DNA of 64,000 bases from Flavobacterium branchiicola (GCF_018383905.1 NZ_JAGYWA010000006.1:372001-436000), one strand, 5' to 3'. Positions 6,971-15,668 are shown, numbered from the stretch's first letter. A program made the numbers and translations. The notes: a model not told the origin generated them from the sequence alone.

Positions 6971-8806
6971 TTAATAATTAAGGTTTAAATAAATGGTTAA
7001 ATTTCGTCCGGGCATAAAGCGATTTGGTAATGCTTCGTATTTTTCATTCCAGATGTTGGCTGCTTTAACGCCCAATTTGAAAATATTTTTTTTGCTAAAA
7101 TTATAGTCTACCCCAATGTTTGAAACATTGTAAGCATCCAGTATATATTTAGGATTATTGTCTGATGTAGTAAAGATTTCTCCCGTATACATAATTTGAT
7201 AATAAGCCGAAAGTTTCTTGTAATAATAAGATAGCGAACCTGTAAGTTTATGATATGGAACGTAAAAAAGCTGCTTATCGGTTTTGTCATCCAGTGAAAC
7301 GGTGTAGGCATAAGTTCCACTAAAATCAAACGTATGTTTGTTAAACGATTTTTTCCATCCTAAAAGCGCTTCAGCACCATAAATAGTAACTCTGTCGGTG
7401 TTTACAGGAGACCAGTTTCCGGTATTGTTAGGCAACCAGCGAATCATGTCTTTAATCTTCATTCCGTAAGCCGTAACAGTCAATCGGAAATCTTTATATT
7501 TAAATTCATTTCCTATCTCGGCCTGAAATGAACTTTCGGGTTTTAAATCAGGGTTTCCGCTTCCTTCCCAATATAAATCATTAAATGTTGGGATTCTGAA
7601 GTTTCTGGAAACGTTGAATTTAAGCTTATAGAAATCTGAAAAATTATATCTTGATCCCGCAGAAAAAAGCACCGGACTTTTATAAGCATCAGAAACTTCT
7701 TTTCTGGCACTCAATTCATAATTCCATTTCTCGGTAAGCTGGTGTTTCCATAAAAGACTTGCGCCGCCAATTTCGCGAGTGCTTCGACCAATTCCCGAAC
7801 CAACACCATCATTTTTGGTATAATCTAAAATAGTACTGATTTTCATTTTAGATGATATAGTGTAATCAAGATCGTATTTTCCGATAAAGCTTTTAACTCC
7901 GCCCGAAGTAAATCCGTCCCGATTGATATCTTCAAAATAATTGTAATGCTCTGTGATGTAAGCCAACTTTACATTTGATTCGAATTTACTAAAAGAACTA
8001 CTCCAGGTTAATAAATTACGGGTATTGTAATCCTGATATTTTGTTTTGGTTTCGTTTGGCGAGGTCAAAGAAAAATGACGCTCACCATCATATATTTCGC
8101 TGTAAAACTTAAGACTGTTTTTATCGTTTATTTTATATCCAATCGCAGCATCAAGGGTGTTATTATAGTATTGTCCGTTTTTGTTCCAGACTTCCTGACC
8201 TACAAATTTAAAATCATTGTCGGAGCTGTTTCTGGTAAAACTGGCATCGACACTCCATTTTTTAGTAGCGGCAGTAATACCATAAATAGCACTTAAAGTA
8301 TTGAAATCACCATAATAAATCTGAAAATCATTTTTGAATGTATCCGTAAACTTCAAATCATTATTTAAGTGAATGGTTCCACCAATTGCACCGCTTCCAT
8401 AAACGACACTTCCGCCACCTGCTTTTACATCAATAGAATTGAAACCACGAGTTGAAATAGTATTGAAATCGGCCTGTCCTAAAAGTTGTGAGTTAACATT
8501 TATACCGTTCCAGACTACAACAGTTTGTTGCGAAGTTGTTCCTCTGAATGAAGGAGAAGAAGTCATTCCTAATCCGTTTTCTTTAAAATAAATAACGGTA
8601 TTGTAATTTAACAGAGAAGTTAACGAGGATTGGTTTTTGTTTATGATCGAATCGTTTAATCGTTGTAACGACTGAGTGTTCGAGAAACTTTTCAGATTAT
8701 TATCGGAAACGACAACTTCTTTTAATTTTGTAATAGAATCGTTTTGTGCTAAAATCAATTGGCACAAGAAAAGGAAACAGAAAGCAAAGCGTATTTTTAT
8801 AGTCAT
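6971..8806 (-). CDS. btuB: TonB-dependent corrinoid receptor BtuB
   Basis: The 611-residue protein has a signal peptide (ending LILAQ), a plug domain (about residues 30-150, with SFRGTTSQQTVVVWNGI and GGGSVVYGSGAIGGTI) and a C-terminal beta-barrel finishing in an aromatic strand (NLTIYLNLNY). This is the BtuB/cobalamin-receptor size class of TonB-dependent transporters and lacks the N-terminal carboxypeptidase-like domain of SusC proteins. The cobalamin riboswitch directly upstream identifies the substrate as a corrinoid. It shares an mRNA with the BtuG-like gene and would move ligand into the periplasm for BtuF. Confidence 0.92.
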   Translation of the reverse strand: MTIKIRFAFCFLFLCQLILAQNDSITKLKEVVVSDNNLKSFSNTQSLQRLNDSIINKNQSSLTSLLNYNTVIYFKENGLGMTSSPSFRGTTSQQTVVVWNGINVNSQLLGQADFNTISTRGFNSIDVKAGGGSVVYGSGAIGGTIHLNNDLKFTDTFKNDFQIYYGDFNTLSAIYGITAATKKWSVDASFTRNSSDNDFKFVGQEVWNKNGQYYNNTLDAAIGYKINDKNSLKFYSEIYDGERHFSLTSPNETKTKYQDYNTRNLLTWSSSFSKFESNVKLAYITEHYNYFEDINRDGFTSGGVKSFIGKYDLDYTISSKMKISTILDYTKNDGVGSGIGRSTREIGGASLLWKHQLTEKWNYELSARKEVSDAYKSPVLFSAGSRYNFSDFYKLKFNVSRNFRIPTFNDLYWEGSGNPDLKPESSFQAEIGNEFKYKDFRLTVTAYGMKIKDMIRWLPNNTGNWSPVNTDRVTIYGAEALLGWKKSFNKHTFDFSGTYAYTVSLDDKTDKQLFYVPYHKLTGSLSYYYKKLSAYYQIMYTGEIFTTSDNNPKYILDAYNVSNIGVDYNFSKKNIFKLGVKAANIWNEKYEALPNRFMPGRNLTIYLNLNY

Positions 8807-8837
8807 AATTTCTACACTCTTTTTCCCGAGAGCTCGA

Positions 8838-9009
8838 TATTAGTTATAAAGGCAGGTCTCCTGGCTTGCGTTTTGTTGTTTACCTTCCCATTCGCCGGGG
8901 CGAGCAGTGGTTTTGCAGTTTACAACAAACATTCTTTTCAGAACTAAGCTTACAGTTGCGGGTACAGCTCAAGATTTAACTTGATTCCCTTTTAATGTGT
9001 TTACTAATA
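8838..9009 (-). ncRNA. Cobalamin riboswitch upstream of btuB
   Basis: Read on the minus strand, the leader contains the conserved AdoCbl-aptamer blocks in order: GGGAATCAAG, then GAGCTGTACCCGCAACTGTA, CCACTG, GGGAAGG and finally the B12 box AAGCCAGGAGACCTGCC at about 8851-8867. A closing P1 stem is visible: TATTAGT (9003-9009) can pair with ACTAATA (8838-8844). About 31 bases separate P1 from the btuB start codon. There is no clear terminator in between, so control is more likely at translation initiation. Binding of adenosylcobalamin would switch btuB-btuG off. Confidence 0.95.
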
Positions 9010-9028
9010 ACACAACCTTAATTTTGTG

Positions 9029-9060
9029 CAAAGATAAAGTTAAAAATATCGAATTTTCAA
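9029..9060 (-). promoter_or_regulatory. Promoter of the btuB riboswitch leader
   Basis: On the minus strand, TTG (9058-9060), a 21-base spacer and TATCTTTG (9029-9036) match the Flavobacterium consensus. Initiation near 9022 would place the whole aptamer in the transcript. Confidence 0.75.
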
Positions 9061-9102
9061 ATTTACAAGGTATTTTAGGTCAAATTATAAATAAAAACTT
9101 TG

Positions 9103-9639
9103 TTAGAGCTCTATTTTTATAACTTGCCCAAAATCGACTTTGTTCTGAAATGCTTCTTTTAACGGTAATGAAGTTTGATGACAGAGAATACTTCTGATAA
9201 TTCCCGCGTGCGCAACAATCACAATTGGATGCATGATATTTTTTGAAAGTTTTTCAGCTATAAAAGCACCAACTCTGTTATGTAACTCCACAAAAGATTC
9301 TCCATTTGAAACCTGAATGTTGACAAAATCTTCCATCCACGGATTTAGTTGTTCCGGCGAAATTTCATCCCATTTTTTTAGTTCCCAATCGCCAAAATTC
9401 ATTTCCATCAAACGCTCGTCTTCCTGATACGATATACTTTTAATGTTTTCTTTGATATGATTTGCCAAAAGCACGCAACGCTTTAAAGGACTCGAAAAAA
9501 TCATCGCTTCTGATGGTAACTGCAATACGACTTCGTTGAAAATCTCAGTATAAGGTTCTGCAATAGCAACATCAGATTGTCCGTAGCAAATTCCTTTTTC
9601 GCAGATTGTTTCGGTGTGTCGGACTAAATAAATTTCCAT
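9103..9639 (-). CDS. cobC: Alpha-ribazole phosphatase CobC (histidine phosphatase family)
   Basis: The 178-residue protein opens with MEIYLVRHTET, the RHG-type catalytic motif (His8), and has a second histidine in VIVAHAGIIRS, the layout of the histidine phosphatase superfamily. In this locus it should remove the phosphate from alpha-ribazole 5'-phosphate or adenosylcobalamin 5'-phosphate in the last steps of nucleotide-loop assembly. An in-frame extension to 9699 is rejected because the catalytic motif normally starts at residue 3-5. The chosen ATG overlaps the end of cobS by 16 bases, implying coupling. Histidine phosphatases are multifunctional, so the role depends on the neighbours. Confidence 0.87.
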   Translation of the reverse strand: MEIYLVRHTETICEKGICYGQSDVAIAEPYTEIFNEVVLQLPSEAMIFSSPLKRCVLLANHIKENIKSISYQEDERLMEMNFGDWELKKWDEISPEQLNPWMEDFVNIQVSNGESFVELHNRVGAFIAEKLSKNIMHPIVIVAHAGIIRSILCHQTSLPLKEAFQNKVDFGQVIKIEL

Positions 9640-10421
9640 ATAAAAAGAAGGCTTAAGTAAAAAATAACTTCGCATACTTGTTGCGTTGCTCCCAGACAAT
9701 CGCCTGTGTAACCATCAATCCATTTCTGAAAATACCTTGCTAAAAAGTATCGGGTTAAAAATACCGGAATTAAAACCAATAGAATTTCGAATTGAAAGCA
9801 AAAATAGGAGAGTGCTATTAATGGAAGTAAACCAAAGAAGAAGGATCCTGAAATTTCTTTCCAGGTATGTTTTTTTGCAATGGGTTTGCTTTTGCTGGTT
9901 GCATCATCTCTGGAATATTCATGTGTAAAAATAATGCTGATGGCAGCCAGACGACTTACAGAATGCGCACTAATAAAAATTAGGAAAACCAAAAAGTAGT
10001 TTTTCTGATTTATATAAGGCAAAATAGATTCTGAAAGTAATTTGAATTTAGCTAAAAATAATAAAACCAGTCCAATTGCGCCATAAGCTCCAATTGCACT
10101 GTCTTTCATAATTAGAAGGATTTTTTCTTTGGTCCATCCTCCGCCAAAACCATCACAAACATCTGCAAAGCCATCTTCATGAAAAGCACCTGTTGTTAAA
10201 ATAGAAGCAATAATAGCAAAAATAACAGCTGTTTCTGTTGAAAGAAATAAAGAGAAAACATAAAAAGCAAAAAATGAAATACTGCCGACAATCCAGCCAA
10301 TAAAAGGAAAATATCGTGTTGCCTTATTTAAATAATCCGGATCATGAGTGATGTTTTTAGGACATGGTATACGGGTATAAAACATTAAACAGGTAAAAAA
10401 AATATGTAGTTCTTTTTTCAT
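9624..10421 (-). CDS. cobS: Adenosylcobinamide-GDP ribazoletransferase CobS
   Basis: The 265-residue integral membrane protein begins MKKELHIFFTCLMFYTRIPCP and carries the family signature GAFHEDGFADVCDGFGGG near residues 78-95, with six or seven hydrophobic segments and a C-terminal DGYTGDCLGATQQ motif. CobS joins alpha-ribazole (phosphate) to AdoCbi-GDP at the inner membrane, making adenosylcobalamin (phosphate). Twenty-two further in-frame codons upstream are excluded because they are encoded by an intergenic inverted repeat (10443-10577). It is coupled to cobC downstream. Confidence 0.93.
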   Translation of the reverse strand: MKKELHIFFTCLMFYTRIPCPKNITHDPDYLNKATRYFPFIGWIVGSISFFAFYVFSLFLSTETAVIFAIIASILTTGAFHEDGFADVCDGFGGGWTKEKILLIMKDSAIGAYGAIGLVLLFLAKFKLLSESILPYINQKNYFLVFLIFISAHSVSRLAAISIIFTHEYSRDDATSKSKPIAKKHTWKEISGSFFFGLLPLIALSYFCFQFEILLVLIPVFLTRYFLARYFQKWIDGYTGDCLGATQQVCEVIFYLSLLFIWKFI

Positions 10422-10442
10422 GGTGAAGATGAATTGGGTTAA

Positions 10443-10577
10443 TTCTGTCATTTCGACGAAGGAGAAATCGCACGCGGAAATCGACAAAGTTTAAAGACAA
10501 TCTATGTGATGTTTCTAATGTGATTTGCTTCGCCTGTTCGCTAATGCTCAGGTCTCTTTCGTCGAAAGGACAAAAAT
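10443..10577. repeat. Imperfect intergenic inverted repeat (CATTTCGACGAAGGAGAAATC family)
   Basis: The left arm has TGTCATTTCGACGAAGGAG, and the right arm carries its diverged complement CTCTTTCGTCGAAAGGACA. A cleaner copy lies at 38155-38258. The internal stretch TTGCTTCGCCTGTTCGCTAA recurs in reverse complement, with small differences, near 51743-51769. The element fills the gap between bluB-cobT and cobS and would fold into a hairpin in the operon transcript. Confidence 0.7.
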
Positions 10578-10622
10578 GAGAATAAATCGCAACGAAACAT
10601 AATTATTTTGAAAAATGGAATA

Positions 10623-12302
10623 TTATTTTCTACTAACTCCGGCGCTCTCAAAACTAGCCATTTCATTCAAAAAAGCTTCAGCTGATTTTAGAATAGGGAA
10701 AGCAATCGCGCATCCTGTTCCTTCGCCCAGACGCAAATCAAGATTTAAAATTGGTTTTGCATTCAAATATTCAAGTAATTTTTGATGTGCTTGTTCTGCA
10801 GAGCAATGACAAAAAACAGCATTTTGTATAATTTGAGGATTCAGTTTAAAAGCAATTAAAAATGCAGTGCTGCAAATAAAACCATCTACGAGAATTAGCA
10901 TTCGGTTTTCAAAAGCCGTTAGCATTCCGCTGGCCATTTGTAAAATTTCAAAACCTCCAAAATAAGCGAGTTGCTCTTTTAATTCGGCTTGACCGGAATA
11001 ATTCTTAATTGCTTTTTTAAGCAGACTTTGCTTTTGAAGTAGTTTTTCATCGTTAATTCCGGTTCCTTTTCCAACGCATTCCTGTAGAGGTAAACCAGTT
11101 AAAAGACTCATTAATACAGAAGCTGTTGAAGTGTTTCCAATTCCCATTTCACCAAAACCAATACAGTTAGAACCGTTTTTTGCAATTTCTTCCACTATTG
11201 ATTTTCCTTTTTCAAAACACAAATTAACTTCGGCAGTGCTCATAGCCGGAACATGAAGAAATGATTGTGTTCCTTTGGCAATTTTTGCATCAATCAGTTT
11301 TGCGTTTGTCGGGAAATCATAATTAACACCAGAATCTACAATCGATAATTCAATTTTATTCTGATTGCAGAAAACGTTTATTGCCGCACCGCCATCGAGA
11401 AAATTAGTAACCATTTGGCGTGTTACATCCTGCGGATAATCACTAACGTCATGATTTGCAATACCGTGATCTGCTGCGAAAACGACAATATTTGGATTGA
11501 TAATTTTTGGAGTTAACGTGTTAAAAACCGTTGCCATCTGAAAGGCGAGTGTTTCTAAAGTTCCTAAAGCGCCAATTGGCTTGGTTTTAGAATCTATTTT
11601 TTCCTTTAAAAGCGCAGTGAAATCTTCTGTTATGTGATTGGAAGATGTGGAATTTATATTGATTTCTGAAATCGAAGTTGTATTCAGATCTTTAATTTCT
11701 GTACAAAGCGGAGTTTCAGATTTTTGTTTCCAATGCAGTTGTTGCAGCATTGGCTGATTGTTATAATTTGTTGCCGGTTTACCAATACAGAAATATCCCA
11801 GAGGTTCTATGTTTTCAGGCAGATCAAGGATCTTTTTAAACTGATAATAATTCAGGATAGAAACCCAGCCCATTCCGTAACCTTGTTCTGTAAGTGAAAG
11901 CCAAATGTTCTGCGCTGCACAAACCGAACTGAATTTTACCGCCTCATTACTGCCAACAGTTCCAATCGTGAATTGATTTAAAACCGAGCGATCATACGCA
12001 ATTATTAAACCAATTGGAGCTTCCTCAATCGCTTCTAATTTCAGGGATTTGTAAAGTTCCTTCTGTTCAGGATTGTCAGTAAGTTCTTCGGCTTTTTTAT
12101 TATAATCTAAAAACAGATTTTTAATTGCACTTTTAACTTCATTAGATTTTATAAGATAATATCGTGTCGCATCTGTCAGACCAACAGAAGGTGCCCAATG
12201 TCCGGCCTGTAAAGCTTTTTCGATTACTTCATCAGGAACTTCATCGGTTGTAAAATGTCGGGTATCACGGCGTGATTTTAAAATATCGTCTAAATAACTC
12301 AT
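10623..12302 (-). CDS. cobT: BluB-CobT fusion: DMB synthase plus DMB phosphoribosyltransferase
   Basis: The 559-residue protein has two complete modules. Residues 1 to about 200 are a flavin nitroreductase-fold BluB (RRDTRHFTTDEVPDEV, AGHWAPSVGL, GWVSILNYYQ, LGYFCIG), which makes 5,6-dimethylbenzimidazole from FMNH2 and oxygen. Residues from about 228 on are CobT (KTKPIGALGTLE, FAADHGIAN, GFGEMGIGNTSTA, RLGEGTGCA), with Glu527 the catalytic base; CobT transfers ribose phosphate from nicotinate mononucleotide to DMB. A Ser/Thr/Asn-rich linker (about 205-227) joins them with no frameshift or internal stop. One chain thus makes and activates the lower ligand of B12. It lies between cobU and cobS in a likely operon. 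Confidence 0.93.
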   Translation of the reverse strand: MSYLDDILKSRRDTRHFTTDEVPDEVIEKALQAGHWAPSVGLTDATRYYLIKSNEVKSAIKNLFLDYNKKAEELTDNPEQKELYKSLKLEAIEEAPIGLIIAYDRSVLNQFTIGTVGSNEAVKFSSVCAAQNIWLSLTEQGYGMGWVSILNYYQFKKILDLPENIEPLGYFCIGKPATNYNNQPMLQQLHWKQKSETPLCTEIKDLNTTSISEININSTSSNHITEDFTALLKEKIDSKTKPIGALGTLETLAFQMATVFNTLTPKIINPNIVVFAADHGIANHDVSDYPQDVTRQMVTNFLDGGAAINVFCNQNKIELSIVDSGVNYDFPTNAKLIDAKIAKGTQSFLHVPAMSTAEVNLCFEKGKSIVEEIAKNGSNCIGFGEMGIGNTSTASVLMSLLTGLPLQECVGKGTGINDEKLLQKQSLLKKAIKNYSGQAELKEQLAYFGGFEILQMASGMLTAFENRMLILVDGFICSTAFLIAFKLNPQIIQNAVFCHCSAEQAHQKLLEYLNAKPILNLDLRLGEGTGCAIAFPILKSAEAFLNEMASFESAGVSRK

Positions 12303-12405
12303 GCGATAAAATTACAATTTTTAAATCCCAAATTCCAAACGGCAAAGTTAAATCCCGGAAAATTGAAACTGTAAAATCTTAGCAATTAAAAAGTTTTGAA
12401 TTTTA

Positions 12406-12912
12406 TTAACCTTTAATTTTTACCGGAATTCCGGAAACCATTAAAACAACTTCATCAGCATTTGAGGCCAAAAATTGGTTCATCCAGCCTTGAAGTTCTG
12501 TGAATTTTCTGCCAATATGAGTTTCAGCATGAATGCCCATTCCAATTTCATTGGTTACAATTATTAGAGTGGCATCTTGTTGCGCTATTTTACTAAATTC
12601 GGCTTTGGCTTCTTCCAGCGATAATGAAACATCATTTTTGGTGTCAATAAAAAAGTTTGTGAGCCATAAGGTTACACAATCGATTAGTGCAACTTTGTCG
12701 GAAAAATCAATTTCACTTAAATGCTTTTCTTTTTCAATATTGGTCCAGCGTTCATCACGTTCTTGCTGATGTCTGTCGATTCTGTTCTGGAAATCGGGAT
12801 CCCATTTTCTGGCTGTTGCCACATACATTGGTGAGTCGGAAAGTTGCAAGGCTAAATTTTGTGCATAACTGCTTTTTCCAGATCGTTCGCCACCGGTAAT
12901 TAAGTAAATCAT
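12406..12912 (-). CDS. cobU: Adenosylcobinamide kinase / AdoCbi-phosphate guanylyltransferase
   Basis: The 168-residue protein starts with a P-loop, GGERSGKSS (residues 7-15), and has the RHQQERDERW motif in which His48 is the likely guanylylated histidine of CobU/CobP. WLTNFFID and VTNEIGMGIHAET are further family signatures. It phosphorylates adenosylcobinamide and adds GMP from GTP to give AdoCbi-GDP, the CobS substrate, and marks this locus as able to salvage cobinamide. It heads the run cobU, bluB-cobT, cobS, cobC. No second riboswitch is visible upstream. Confidence 0.95.
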   Translation of the reverse strand: MIYLITGGERSGKSSYAQNLALQLSDSPMYVATARKWDPDFQNRIDRHQQERDERWTNIEKEKHLSEIDFSDKVALIDCVTLWLTNFFIDTKNDVSLSLEEAKAEFSKIAQQDATLIIVTNEIGMGIHAETHIGRKFTELQGWMNQFLASNADEVVLMVSGIPVKIKG

Positions 12913-12916
12913 TTTA

Positions 12917-13003
12917 TCAAGTTGTAAGTTATGAGTTATAAGTTATGAATTTTGAAGAAAGTTGAATACAACTTATAACTCATAATTCATAATTTATAAC
13001 TTT
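12917..13003. repeat. Intergenic inverted repeat of the TTATAAGTTATGAATT type
   Basis: Sequence rich in AAGTTATGAGTTATAAG is followed by its approximate complement CTTATAACTCATAATTC about 20 bases on, forming a long weak AT hairpin between cobU and the CWC-domain gene. Fragments of the same repeat occur near 18005-18035. Confidence 0.6.
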
Positions 13004-13366
13004 TTAATAAGGACAATGTCGGCAATCGTTTCCACAACAATTACCTCTTTTAAGATGGAACCAGGCTTTAAAAACATAATTTCCATCTTCAATATAATAG
13101 TCAATTCCTTCGATTAGTTTTTCGGTTGCAGGTAAAGATTTTGCTTTATTGGTTAGTGCTTTTTTAGGAGTCATTGTTTCAATGTAGGCGTCGATTTTGT
13201 CTTCGCAGGCTTCTTTGAAACAAGCCGGACAAAGACAATCTCCTCCTTCAGAAAGATTAAAAATAGGAGGATAGTCATTACACCAGCATTTATTTTCAAC
13301 TGAACTATCTCCACAGCTGAAAGTAGATTCACAGCTTGAGCAAATTTTTGTTTTTGTGGTATTCAT
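13004..13366 (-). CDS. Cysteine-rich CWC / DUF5522 two-domain protein
   Basis: The 120-residue protein has two cysteine-rich halves. The N-terminal part (residues 8-55) has the spacing CSSC...FSCG...CWCNDYP...CLCPAC of the cysteine-rich CWC family, probably a zinc site. The C-terminal part (YIEDGNYVFKAWFHLKRG, then GNCCGNDCRHCPY) is a classic DUF5522 ending. In many genomes these are separate proteins. The function is unknown; metal binding is inferred. It sits upstream of cobU in the same orientation, 91 bases away across an inverted repeat, so its link to cobalamin salvage is uncertain. Confidence 0.8.
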   Translation of the reverse strand: MNTTKTKICSSCESTFSCGDSSVENKCWCNDYPPIFNLSEGGDCLCPACFKEACEDKIDAYIETMTPKKALTNKAKSLPATEKLIEGIDYYIEDGNYVFKAWFHLKRGNCCGNDCRHCPY

Positions 13367-13433
13367 TTATGTAAAGATACAGTTTGTTGAATTTTGTAAG
13401 AATAAAAGTAAACAAAAAAATTAGAAAATGCTT

Positions 13434-13441
13434 TACCTTTG
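13434..13441 (+). promoter_or_regulatory. Flavobacterium -7 box for btuF
   Basis: TACCTTTG matches TAnnTTTG 21 bases before the btuF start codon. No TTG lies at the expected -33 distance. The transcript would have a very short leader with no room for a riboswitch. Confidence 0.45.
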
Positions 13442-13462
13442 TCCCTATCCAAAACGTTAAAT

Positions 13463-14605
13463 ATGAAATTTTATTTACCTAAGTTAGTATTTTTTCTTTC
13501 TTTTTTTATCCTTACAGGGTGTAAAAAACAAGAAAATATTGAGGTTGCGAAATCTGATGTAGCAAAAAACAGTGTAGAATTTGCTTCTGGGCTTTCAATT
13601 GTGAAATATGAAGGATATTCGGTAGTAACAATTTCAGATCCCTGGCCAAACGCTAACAAAGATTTCAAGTATATTTTAAAAGAAAAAGACGCCAAAGTTC
13701 CGGATAGTCTTCAGAGTTATACCACAATCAAAGTACCATTGGAATCTGTTGTGGTAACTTCAACTACAAATATCCCTTATTTAGAAATGCTGGAAGTTGA
13801 GGATAAACTGGTTGGATTTCCGCATACCGATTATATTTCTTCTGAAAAAACAAGAGTGCTTATTGATAAAGGTTCAGTTAAAAATGTTGGACAAAACGAA
13901 AAACTAAATATTGAACAACTGATAGAATTGTCTCCGGATTTAATTGTGACTTTTGGAGTAGATAATAACAATCCGATGTTGGACAATTTGGAAAAAAGTG
14001 GTTTAAATGTTTTAATTCAGGGTGACTGGATGGAACAATCACCACTTGGAAAAGCAGAATGGATCAAGCTTTACGGAGCTTTATTTGGAAAAGAAGAGAA
14101 AGCCAAAGAATTGTTTGATAAAATTGAGGAGAGTTATAATCAGGCTAAAAAATTAGTAGCAGATAAACCGGCAACTTCAAAAGTTTTATACGGATCAATG
14201 TATGAAGATATTTGGTACGTGGCAAAAGGAAATAGCTGGGTGGCACAATTTATGAAAGATGCGCAGTCTGATTATTTATGGAGTAATCTAAAAGGATCAG
14301 GAAGTGAAGGATTGTCTTTTGAGAAGGTTTTAGATAAAGCTAAAGCAGCAAATGTGTGGATTGTTTCGGGGTCTTTTAAATCTTTGGAAGAATTACAAAA
14401 AGCGAATCCGCATTACGGGGAGTTTGATGCTTTTAAAAATAAAACAGTTTATACTTTAGAAAGTAAATTAGGAGCAACTGGCGGAACAATTTATTATGAA
14501 TTATCACCAAGCCGTCCGGATTTGGTTTTAAAGGATTATATCAAAATTTTTCATCCGGATTTGTTACCAAGTTATGAGTTTACTTTTGCATTAAAACTGA
14601 ATTAA
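13463..14605 (+). CDS. btuF: Corrinoid ABC transporter substrate-binding lipoprotein (BtuF-like)
   Basis: The 380-residue lipoprotein (LTGCKKQE) has the two-lobed class III periplasmic-binding fold of BtuF/FecB proteins. Diagnostic stretches are VPLESVVVTSTTNIPYLEML, LIELSPDLIVTFG and the late ELSPSRPDLVLKDYI. It hands ligand to the BtuC-like permease, encoded one base downstream. ATG at 13463 is preferred over the in-frame TTG at 13439 because it starts directly before the signal peptide. Sequence alone cannot separate corrinoid from siderophore binding; the adjacent cob and btuB genes favour corrinoid. Confidence 0.82.
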   Translation: MKFYLPKLVFFLSFFILTGCKKQENIEVAKSDVAKNSVEFASGLSIVKYEGYSVVTISDPWPNANKDFKYILKEKDAKVPDSLQSYTTIKVPLESVVVTSTTNIPYLEMLEVEDKLVGFPHTDYISSEKTRVLIDKGSVKNVGQNEKLNIEQLIELSPDLIVTFGVDNNNPMLDNLEKSGLNVLIQGDWMEQSPLGKAEWIKLYGALFGKEEKAKELFDKIEESYNQAKKLVADKPATSKVLYGSMYEDIWYVAKGNSWVAQFMKDAQSDYLWSNLKGSGSEGLSFEKVLDKAKAANVWIVSGSFKSLEELQKANPHYGEFDAFKNKTVYTLESKLGATGGTIYYELSPSRPDLVLKDYIKIFHPDLLPSYEFTFALKLN

Positions 14606-14606
14606 A

Positions 14607-15632
14607 TTGGCAAACAAAAAGCGAAATACTATTTTATTTATTGTTTTGGGTTTAGGGCTTCTTCTAATGTTTTTAGCGAGCATTAGTCTGGGATCTGTTA
14701 CAATTCCGTTAAAAGATGTTTTTACAAGTTTAACCGGAGGTCAGGCAACAAAATCAACCTGGGAATATATTATCATTAATTATCGTTTGCCAAAAGCAAT
14801 TACGACTGTGTTAGTTGGAACGGGACTTTCTGTCAGCGGACTTTTAATGCAGACTTTATTTCGAAATCCGCTTGCAGGACCAGATGTTTTAGGATTGAGT
14901 TCCGGAGCAAGTTTAGGAGTTGCTTTTGTGATTTTGGGTGCTGCATTTTTGCCAACGTTTTTAAGTGTGATTGCCTTGTCGTCATACGGAATTGTTTTAG
15001 CATCTACATTAGGGAGCAGCTTGGTTTTATTATTGGTTTTATTTGTTTCGCAAAGATTGCGTGATACCATGGCAATTTTGATTATCGGATTAATGTTCGG
15101 AAGTTTTACAACGGCAATTATTAGCGTTCTTAGTTATTTTAGTACTGCAGAACAACTTCAGAAATTTACTTTCTGGTCTATGGGAAATCTTGGAAATCTT
15201 TCGTGGTCAACAATAGTGATTTTGACTTTTTGTGTCTTACTCGGATTGCTTTTGAGCGCCAATAGTATTAAGTCTTTAAACGCTTTGCTTTTGGGTGAGA
15301 ATTATGCAAAAAGTATGGGATTGAATTTTAAACGAGCACGATTAATAATCATTTTTGCAACAAGTATATTGTCAGGAAGTATTACAGCTTTTGCAGGACC
15401 AATCGCTTTTATTGGCATAGCGGTTCCGCATATTGCAAAGCTTACATTTCAAACCAGTGATCATACGGTTTTGTTTTGGAGCACTTTATTTTTCGGCTCT
15501 ATAATTATGTTGTTTTGTGATATTGTTTCGCAAATGCCGGGATTTGATGTAACGCTTCCAATAAATGCGATAACGTCTATTATTGGTGCTCCGGTGGTAA
15601 TCTGGCTTTTAGTGCGAAAAAGAAATATTTAA
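14607..15632 (+). CDS. btuC: FecCD-family ABC transporter permease (BtuC-like)
   Basis: The 341-residue permease has about ten transmembrane segments and the FecCD signatures YRLPKAITTVLVGTGLSVSG, MQTLFRNPLAGPDVLG and GPIAFIGIAVPHIA. It begins with TTG at 14607, one base after the btuF stop codon; no ATG occurs before the first membrane helix, so a coupled TTG start is the best choice. It would form the inner membrane channel of the corrinoid importer with the ATPase at 16287. The two genes are split by a 603-bp element containing a GxxExxY gene. Confidence 0.88.
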   Translation: MANKKRNTILFIVLGLGLLLMFLASISLGSVTIPLKDVFTSLTGGQATKSTWEYIIINYRLPKAITTVLVGTGLSVSGLLMQTLFRNPLAGPDVLGLSSGASLGVAFVILGAAFLPTFLSVIALSSYGIVLASTLGSSLVLLLVLFVSQRLRDTMAILIIGLMFGSFTTAIISVLSYFSTAEQLQKFTFWSMGNLGNLSWSTIVILTFCVLLGLLLSANSIKSLNALLLGENYAKSMGLNFKRARLIIIFATSILSGSITAFAGPIAFIGIAVPHIAKLTFQTSDHTVLFWSTLFFGSIIMLFCDIVSQMPGFDVTLPINAITSIIGAPVVIWLLVRKRNI

Positions 15633-15668
15633 GTAAAAACTTACAAAATATTATTATCTTAGTTTTCT

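Noticed and set aside
8759..8947. 62-codon plus-strand ORF over the btuB leader
   Set aside because: It runs antisense through the B12 box and conserved riboswitch blocks; the RNA structure explains the sequence.
10422..10487. N-terminal extension of cobS
   Set aside because: The 22 codons come from an inverted repeat also found elsewhere; CobS proteins start near MKKELHIFFTCL.
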